Part shown: in pieces, positions 53,601-61,075 of the stretch
Layout of the letters: each line of letters begins with the position of its first letter
Numbering within the stretch: the stretch's first letter is position 1
From: Melieria omissa
Lineage: Eukaryota > Arthropoda > Insecta > Diptera > Ulidiidae
Assembly: GCA_963971225.1 (NCBI GenBank)
Contig: OZ020270.1
Span: forward strand, 14,681,817 to 14,745,816
Reading direction: 5' to 3'
DNA: 64,000 bases
Notes under the pieces: model-generated
The model's database searches: none
What the model saw: the letters and a program-made list of their open reading frames with translations, nothing else
Told to the model about the DNA's origin: nothing
Made by a program: the position numbers and the translations under genes

Positions 53601-54782
53601 TATAGTTTTATCAATTACTTCCGTTTTGTCTCTTTCACAAGATATCTGGGTGGAAAAATCCAATTTTCTTTTATTATCAAGACTTAATCAAGACCCGCTT
53701 GAAAATCTTTTTTATTTAGTAAGAAAAAGCGAAGTTACAAACAATAATCCTTCACTTTTTGAGTTTGACCATATTCTTACGATAATGATCTCAATGAAAA
53801 TAATAGCATTTAAGGCAGGAACCTTCAATTGTTAACCAACTGACGAAGGTTCATTTATAATAATTGACAATAATACCAGTTTGTTTGAAATTGACAATGA
53901 AACACAAAATGCTATAAATCAAAAGTTCGGTGAAGAATTTTGCTTATCAAAGGATATATTTGATGCAGAAAAAGCGAATTCTTCAAATGCCTTAGGGATT
54001 ATAAAAAATGAACATATGAGTGATGGTTCCCTTCGTTATTTCTCTGGTTTCATATTGATGCAAACTACTGAAAAATTTGACTGTCATAACTGCAAAAAGT
54101 TAATAAAAGATGAGCTTTGTGATTTACAAAGAAACGAAATGTTTATATTTTTCAAAAATTTCATCTATTTTAACAGTAGTTTAAAACTAAAAGCTCCAAT
54201 CGACTAATTTTTTTTTGTTTCAAAAATCTTTTACAACACATTTCATACGTTTTTTAAGGAAACCCCTCATTCCTCCAATATAAAAAAGCTTTTGTACAAT
54301 TTTAGTACAGTAAATAGAGACAAATAAATCACATTTACAAAAACAAAATACTTAATGGCTAAAATTTTGAGGGTGTGTTCGGGGGCATGTCCTGAGTCTA
54401 AAACTGAGTTTTCGTATTCGAGGGGGTGGGGGAAGATACTACCCCCTGCTTATTTAGGGGTGAGCTCGTTTTAACTCCTTATCTCCGGTGCTATTGCTCG
54501 TACCGACAAGTCCGAGGGATCAAATTTGTGGGGAATAAAATTATCTATCTAATGATAATAAAATCGAGGTCATAGGTCGATTAGGTGAATCACAATGGCC
54601 GGTCAAAGGTCAAAAGTGAGGGATAGTTTTCGTTTTTCGTGAATACCGTGAAACCGGTAGGTTTTTCGCATACTGCTTCGATACCATTTTAAAGTACTTG
54701 AAATTACCTACAAAATGAGTGCTCGAACACTCATCTACTATAAATAGTTTGCCGTCAATCCAACGACCAAGTTGACCGCGCG

Positions 54783-55110
54783 AATTATATTTTTCGTATT
54801 GAAACACGTCTGGTCTCTTCAGAGCTCAAATATGTTCTGTTTTATTTTTCAAATATCATCTTAAGTGCTAGCTCAATAATCCTTATCTTAATATACATAA
54901 TTGTTGCTTATCTATTTTTAACAGTCCCTTTTACTACGCACCCAAACATCTCTTTGTTGATTTTGATTTGATTTACGACTGTTTGGATGGTTTACAATAT
55001 CGGGACTGTTTGGGAGGTTTTATGTTTCCCAGTTTATCTTGAGGTTTCGGTTGGGCACTGGCAATGTCGAGAGTCTGCTCTTATCGCTGGACATTGCCTG
55101 TGACGTAACT
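54783..55110 (-). repeat. Gypsy-3 3' LTR
   Basis: 328 bp, AGTTACGTCACAGGC start at 55,110 and AATT end at 54,783. The preceding purine-rich AAAGAGGGGAGA (55,111-55,122) is the polypurine tract. It differs from the 5' LTR only by a short replaced segment (13 versus 5 bases). Confidence 0.95.
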
Positions 55111-55125
55111 TCTCCCCTCTTTAAC

Positions 55126-58100
55126 TCAAAACACTCCTGGGTTTTGTTTACAAATTCGATTTTCATTTTTCTTTGCTTCTTTAGCAAGATTATTATTGTT
55201 ATACCGAGCAGAATCCATTTGATCTAAAAATTTTGTTGATCTTTTAATGTTTGTTGGGTGTATATTTTCTAATTTAAGTTTTCTAAATCTAGGTTCGGTT
55301 TTGTGGCGTAATGCTTTGTAATTCTTTACGTATCCCTCTTCCTTGGAATTTTCAAAATTTTCTCTATTATTATTTCTTGTGTTCATTATTTGCTGTTTCA
55401 TTTTTATAATATTTTCTTTTACCATTTGTTTGTCTGCTTTTTCTAGTATTATATCAATTGGACGAGTTTTTATGGTAGTATGAAATGATTTGTTGTACCA
55501 TTCAACACTTTTAAATACTTTTTCTGCTGCTGAGAGTTTCGGGTTTTCGATTCCTAATATTCTAATTTTCTCACTCAATGTACTGTGAAATCTTTCAATG
55601 TCAGAATTTCCAGTATGGCTATTTGGTTTAGTGTAATGAACTTCTATATTTTCTTGTTTAAGGAAATCTTTGATATTAATTGAGTTGAATTCATTATCTA
55701 GGATTAATAATTTTGGTTTTCCCATAACTGAAAAGTACATTCTTATCTTTTCTATCAGTGTTACGCTGTTTCTATCTTCTAAATTAAAGGCTAAGGCATG
55801 TTTTGAAAACCTGTCAATGAATGTTATATAATGTGTTCTTGAATTTGTGTACGTATCGGCATGTACGATTTCATTTGTATCTGAAGGGGTTTCTGTCAAG
55901 TGGAATTTTGGTTTAATTGGTTTCCTATCGTATTTGGCCCTATTGCAAGTATCACAATTATTTATGAATTTTTGAATAAGTAGTTTTAAATTTTGAAAAT
56001 AGATAAGGTTTTTCAAACTCGCGTAGTTTTCGTTTATGCCTGCATGTCCAGTTTCATTTTTATGAAAATTTGCTATTTGTTTATAAGTTTCTTCTTCAGT
56101 TTTCATGTCTTTGGCATGAAATTCACATTTTACAAATTTAATTTGATTACCAAAGTTTTTAATTAATTCTTGTTGAACGATGTTGTATTGATGTTCGCTG
56201 AGATCCGAATAAATGCCTACTTTTCCAGTATTTAAATACTTTCGACAAATATTTATTATACTGTTATTTTCAATGTCATTAGAATTGAGATATATTTTTG
56301 TTTTATTCAAAAATGTTCCGATTTCTTTTGTTTTATTATTTGTTAAAATTATTTGGGTTTTAAAACGATTGACAATAGTATGAAGTATAGGAAAATGATC
56401 GTTTAGTTCCTCCTCTTGAGAATGGATAGTTGCGTCAGTTTTGATCGTAATTCCGTCTTCTACTGCATTAATTTCGCCTGTTTCTGAATTTATTCGGCTT
56501 AAAAAGTCTGCTACGTTGTTGTCTTTTCCTTTTAAATAGTTGATATTTATATTGTATTCTCCTAATTTTAAAAGCCATCGTTGAAGTCTGGGATTAATGT
56601 CCTTCCCTTTATGTTTAGCTTGCAACCATTTAAGAGGTTGGTGATCGGTTAGGAGGTCAAAAGGTCTGCCGTAAATATATGGTCTAAAATAATTAACTGC
56701 CCATACTATAGCTAATAATTCTTTTTCTGTGGTGGAGTACCTTCTTTCATGATCATTCAGAGTCCTACTGGCATAACTTATAGGATGGTTTTCTTGAGTT
56801 AATACTGCGCCTATGGCAAAATCGCTGGCGTCAGTTGCAATGCAAAAAGTCTTTTTATAATCGGGATATTTTAGAATTGGTGGGTTTATTAAAAGTGATT
56901 TTAATTTTTCAAAAGAATTTATGTAATTAGAATCGTTTGTGTTTATTTTCATCCCTTTTTTGAGGTATTTTGTTAGTCCAGAGGCTACATTTGCGTAGTC
57001 TTTAACAAACTTTCTATAGTAACCAGTTATACCTAAGAATGATTTTATTTGTTTAACTGTAGTAGGTAATTTTAAATTTTGAATATTTTTTATTTTATCT
57101 AGATTGGGTTTTATACCGTCCACAGTTAAAGTGTGACCAAGATATTCTGTTGATTTTGCAAAAAATTTGCACTTATCTATTTGTATTTTTAAATTGTGTT
57201 CATGTAATTTCGTTAGTATTTTCTGTACATTTTGTGTGTGTTCTTCGAGACTTGAGCTAAAGATTAAAATGTCGTCTAAATATACAACACATATCTTATT
57301 TATGTATTCCCTAAGCACAGAGTTCATTAGCCTTTGAAAAGTTGCGGGTTCGTTTTTCAATCCAAACGGCATTCTTATAAATTCGTAATGTCCTTGAGGG
57401 GTTGAGAAAGCTGTCTTTGGTCGATCTATTTCGTTTATGTTAACCTGGTGGAAACCTTTAGCTAGATCAAGTGTTGTAAAATATTGTGCTCTACCAAGTT
57501 TGTCTAAAATAGTCTCAATATTGGGTATAGGAAATTTGTCGTCGATGGTGTCTTCATTCAGTTTTCTATAATCAATGACTATTCGCCATTTTTTCTTTCC
57601 CGAATTGTCTAGCTTCTTAGGAACTATCCAAAGAGGTGAGTTGTATGGTGAATTGCTTTCTTTAATTATTCCCTGTCTTAACATATCATTTATTTGATTG
57701 CTAATCTCTTCCTCGTGAATTTGGGGATATCTGTATATTTTACAATATATTGGTCTTTCAGATTTTGTTACTATCTCATGTTGAATTTCATGAGTATGGG
57801 ATAATTGTTCTCCTTCATGGTAAAATACATTTTTATTATTATTTAAAAGTGTTTTTAATTTACTTTTTTCCTCATTGTTCATGTCCTCTCTGATTAAATC
57901 TTGTAGTTTGTTTTCTCCTTCTTCTAGTGTGTGAATATTGTTATACTCAAAAGGACATGCATTTAAAAATTTTATTTTGTTATTATTTATTTCTAAGTAT
58001 TCTTCTTTTAAGTTTATTACCGCATTAAGGGCTTTTAGGATATTCTGGCCTACAAGGGCATCAAAATTTGTATTAATAAATGTTGTTATTTTCCAACACA

Positions 58101-58330
58101 TTAGGTTATTTTCATTAAATTCCAGCGGAAGTTCTGTAATTATTTCCGTGTCTATAGCAGTTTGGCCATTTAGTGTATTAAAATATATCTTCCGTTGTAA
58201 ACTGTTTCTTTTATAATTTAACAATTTGTTTTTATCTAAAAGGCTAGTTGTGGATCCCGTATCTATTAAACATTTTATTTTTTGGGTTCCAATCGTTAAT
58301 AATACTATCGGTAGATTCGTTGTTGGCCCG
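55126..58330 (-). CDS. Gypsy-3 pol: protease, RT, RNase H, integrase (intact)
   Basis: The conventional Met is at 58,224, but the frame is open upstream and contains the protease active site CLIDTGSTTS (about 58,240-58,270), so pol is entered by -1 frameshifting from gag near 58,340. Domains in order: protease; RT (WRIVIDYRKLNEDTIDDKFP, YFTTLDLAKGFHQV, FGLKNEPATFQRLM, VVYLDDIL); RNase H (IATDASDFAIGAVLT, EKELLAIVWAV, LTDHQPLKWL, VADFLSR); integrase zinc domain (HKNETGHAG, CDTCNRAKYD) and core with Asp in HADTYTN, Asp in LDNEFNS and Glu in SDIERFHS. All catalytic residues are present over 1,032 residues plus the protease extension; length is normal for an env-less gypsy-type pol. Confidence 0.95.
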
Positions 58331-59330
58331 TCGATTGAAAATTTGACTGTTCGCAGTGGTCAATTTCCATCGGTTCAGGTCGGTTATGTCGGAACTGGTT
58401 AGATTGATTTGGATAATTTTGCCGAAATTGATTTGACTGATTTGTATAGTTCTGCCTAAATTGATTTGATTGGTTGTAATTTGGTCGAAAATTACTTGAC
58501 TGATTGGAATTTTGTCTAAACTGATCTGACTGATTGTTATTAAAGTTATTTGACCGAAATTGACTTGACTGATTTGAGTCTCTTGAATAATTTGAATAGT
58601 TTTGATTATTTCTAAATTGACCTGATTGATTTAAATTTTGATTATTATTTCCATATAACTCGTTAACACTTTGTTCCTTACGTTTATGGTGTGTATATTT
58701 CTGAATCATATTTGATTCTTCTAAGATATAATAAGCATCTCTTAAAGTTACGATATTACGTGAAATTATTATGCTAGCTAAATTTGGATGAATTCCATTT
58801 AAAAACGTTTTTAAAATTATCTTCTCATTAGCCTTAGGAGAAAACTCACTTGGCTTTTCTAAGTCGAATTCAAATTTCATATTTAGCTTATCTAGTATAC
58901 ACTTAAGGTTATTAAAATATTGACTTACGTTATACTGCTTTGTCGTGAAGGCTTGGTGATGGAGGCTCAAGTAGCTCTCCCGAATTCCGAAGGAATGGAT
59001 CAGCTCCGCTTTGATGTCCGTCCATGAGGCGTTAGCGTCTAAAGTCTGGACCGCGTTGAGTGCCGCTCCTTGGATCTTTGTGGTGACGTATCGTCTAAAC
59101 ACGAATTCCTTCATGCTGGGGTTGGTTTCAAAGAGGGGAAGAATTTGGTCCACTTCCCTTATGAAAGACGTCAGACTGTAGTCACCGCTTCCGTTGAATT
59201 CCCTTATCCTGGATGCCTCATTCAGGAGCTCCGACGCTGGTATCGAAAGGGCCATCTCGTCTTCTGTCGCTTCTTCGGGTATGGTATATGGTTTTAAAGT
59301 TGCAGGTTTGCTTTTTTGTGTTTTTGGCAT
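58305..59330 (-). CDS. Gypsy-3 gag
   Basis: A 341-residue frame starting MPKTQKSKPATLK. Residues about 30-215 form the capsid region (REFNGSGDYSLTSFIREVDQ). The C-terminal 110 residues are built of repeats of the type NQSxQFRxN (about ten), ending with PEPMEIDH. There is no CCHC knuckle; the Arg of each repeat presumably binds RNA. The stop at 58,305 lies about 30 bases after a slippery heptamer, and pol continues in the -1 frame. Confidence 0.93.
   Translation of the reverse strand: MPKTQKSKPATLKPYTIPEEATEDEMALSIPASELLNEASRIREFNGSGDYSLTSFIREVDQILPLFETNPSMKEFVFRRYVTTKIQGAALNAVQTLDANASWTDIKAELIHSFGIRESYLSLHHQAFTTKQYNVSQYFNNLKCILDKLNMKFEFDLEKPSEFSPKANEKIILKTFLNGIHPNLASIIISRNIVTLRDAYYILEESNMIQKYTHHKRKEQSVNELYGNNNQNLNQSGQFRNNQNYSNYSRDSNQSSQFRSNNFNNNQSDQFRQNSNQSSNFRPNYNQSNQFRQNYTNQSNQFRQNYPNQSNQFRHNRPEPMEIDHCEQSNFQSTGQQRIYR
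58338..58344 (-). promoter_or_regulatory. Candidate -1 frameshift site of Gypsy-3
   Basis: On the minus strand gag codons read TCA AAT TTT CAA, i.e. the heptamer A AAT TTT, of the X XXY YYZ class. Slipping back one base gives the frame that runs without stop through the protease and all of pol. The gag stop is 31 bases downstream. I did not find a clear stimulatory hairpin by eye. Confidence 0.75.
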
Positions 59331-59564
59331 AACCTGTTCGCCTTCTTCCCTCAGTTTCTCGCTCTGATCTTCGTCGTGATTGTGTCAGGATCTGAAGGCC
59401 TTGATCGATTCACTTCACTTCACTTTTGAGTTACGATCTTGGGATTCGTACTCTCGTTAATTTTAATGTTTAAGACAGGATCTTCGGATCACTTGTCCTT
59501 ATTTTCAAATTCGTGATTTTTCTCAATTTGAACTTCAGTTCAATAAAAATCTTTGAATTCGGTA

Positions 59565-59582
59565 GGGTTTACCGACTGCGCC
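59565..59582 (-). other. Gypsy-3 primer binding site and leader
   Basis: Directly after the 5' LTR the minus strand reads GGCGCAGTCGGTAAACCC. GGCGCAGTCGGTA matches the tRNA-Ser-type site of the 17.6/297 group. The leader runs to gag at 59,330 without a gene. Confidence 0.75.
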
Positions 59583-59902
59583 AATTATATTTTTCGTATT
59601 GAAACACGTCTGGTCTCTTCAGAGCTCAAATATGTTCTGTTTTATTTTTCAAATATCATCTTAAGTGCTAGCTCAATAATCCTTATCTTAATATACATAA
59701 TTGTTGCTTATCTATTTTTAACAGTCCCTTTTACTACGCACCCAAACATCTCTTATCATTTGATTTACGACTGTTTGGATGGTTTACAATATCGGGACTG
59801 TTTGGGAGGTTTTATGTTTCCCAGTTTATCTTGAGGTTTCGGTTGGGCACTGGCAATGTCGAGAGTCTGCTCTTATCGCTGGACATTGCCTGTGACGTAA
59901 CT
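59583..59902 (-). repeat. Gypsy-3 5' LTR
   Basis: 320 bp, AGTTA start at 59,902 and AATT end at 59,583; same text as the 3' LTR apart from one short segment. Flanked on the outside by CGCG. Confidence 0.95.
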
Positions 59903-60241
59903 CGCGCGCCGATGTTGAGCCGCGCACGGCGCGAGAAGTACTCATTGCGCATACATTGCACTCTCTACGTGCTCGCACGTACAGCGCGCGCGGTCAACAT
60001 CGGCGCACGCGGTCAACTTGGTCGTTGGATTGAGGGCAAACTATTTATAGTAGATGAGTGTTCGAGCACTCATTTTATAGGTAATTTCAAGTACTTTAAA
60101 ATGGTATCGAAGCAGTAACCTACCTACCGGTTTCACGGTATTCACGAAAAACGAAAACTATCCCTCACTTTTGACCTTTGACCGGCCATTGTGATTCACC
60201 TAATCGACCTATGACCTCGATTTTATTATCATTAGATAGAT

Positions 60242-60819
60242 TACTTTTTATTAATTTTGCTAAGAAAAAATTGCACTTGGTTAAGAGAGCAAATTGCAAG
60301 TAAAACGAAAAATAAGAATAAAATAAAAATACTAAAGAACACATAAAATTACTAAATAATATAAATTTTAAGGAAATGATAATAATAAATAGTAATATGT
60401 TGCTGGTAATATATGAATTTGAAAAATTTATCGGTATGAATTTTATTAGGCCAGAAGGCAACGTAGCCTACAAGAATGCCAACATTGCACAGCAGAAATT
60501 CATGGTTTTAGTTTTTTTCCAATAGGAACGCACACTCTACTGTACGCCTTTGCGAATTCACATGGTTCATTATTCATAGCAGAACCGAAAGCCATGGAAA
60601 TTCAATTTGCTTTTTATCTTGTGCAGTTGCTCGTATTGTTTTCATTCACCTCAGCGCATACACAAACAACACGCACATTTATTTTCACACAGACACACAC
60701 CCTTGCATATTCGAATTTGCAAACGATACGCCGCGGCGCGCCGTTTCGTGCTCATCAGCACAGCACAGCTTGCAATTGATGTTCCTTGTCGAACATCCCA
60801 CAAAGAATGAAGATGAACT
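60242..60819. other. Noncoding AT-rich stretch
   Basis: No gene that I can support. AT-rich to about 60,440, then mixed sequence with CACACA runs at 60,660-60,700. Short open frames here have no recognisable motif. Confidence 0.5.
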
Positions 60820-61075
60820 TCGAAAATTGAAGTTTGACGAAGCCAGCGACAAAACTTCGTATAGCCGAAGTACGTGTGGGACCTACTGTGCTAGATTTGC
60901 GTGACCGAAAAATTTTGTACTGCGTGGTACCTCTATGTGTTTATTTGCTTAGTGGTAGAAGCAACGAATATAAAGTAATATGAAGTAAAGAGCATACACA
61001 CAATAATCGACAACAACAAAAACATTAGCGAATCCCGAGTCATCTTCGTTGAAACGATGATGACGATGCCTTAGA
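60820..61075 (-). mobile_element. P-element-related 5' fragment, inverted
   Basis: The minus strand of 60,992-61,072 matches 24,513-24,598 of the P element (GCATCGTCATCATCGTTTCA, then GACTCGGGATTCGCTAATG) with few differences. The minus strand of 60,820-60,900 resembles 50,690-50,790 (CACAGTAGGTCCCACACGTA). So it is a piece of the 5' noncoding region of a P-like element. LINE-D joins it at 61,075. Confidence 0.7.

Larger units (their letters stand above)
51850..54207 (+). pseudogene. Second P-like transposase pseudogene, split by a pogo-like element
   Basis: The first part (to 52,263) aligns with P-element residues around HPNSFEKMKVKYATKIFSNT (the other copy has FPNSFEKMRVKFATQVFSKT), so a paralogous lineage. 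The second part (53,602-54,207) has LSRLNQDPLENLFYLVRKSE and a CHNCKKL motif. A stop sits at 53,833. The N-terminal THAP and first catalytic blocks are missing. The 1.33-kb insertion 52,271-53,600 divides the gene. Confidence 0.82.
54783..59902 (-). mobile_element. Gypsy-3: intact-looking gypsy-type LTR retrotransposon, CGCG target duplication
   Basis: LTRs at 59,583-59,902 (5', 320 bp) and 54,783-55,110 (3', 328 bp) start AGTTA and end AATT on the minus strand. I saw a single difference, an 8-base length change near 54,950/59,755. CGCG flanks both ends (54,779-54,782 and 59,903-59,906). gag (58,305-59,330) and pol (55,126-58,330) are open and in the -1 relation. No env: the pol frame stops 15 bp before the 3' LTR. 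It is the best candidate in the window for a recently active LTR element. Confidence 0.95.
54303..60241. mobile_element. Second copy of the palindromic TAGTACAG element, interrupted by Gypsy-3
   Basis: The left arm (54,303-54,782) matches 11,719-12,197 closely; it starts TAGTACAGTAAATAGAGA. After Gypsy-3 (removed with one CGCG) the core and right arm continue at 59,903 to about 60,241, where the match to the right arm stops, so the last 280 bp are missing. The core reads in the opposite direction to that of the first copy, meaning the two are inserted in opposite orientation. This copy lacks the TA-flanked MITE and so gives the empty site for it. Confidence 0.85.

Noticed and set aside
60594..60810. 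Short frames with a hydrophobic start and Thr/His repeats (signal-peptide-like).
   Set aside because: Two overlapping frames of about 60 residues with CA-repeat-derived text and no recognisable family; not supported as a gene.
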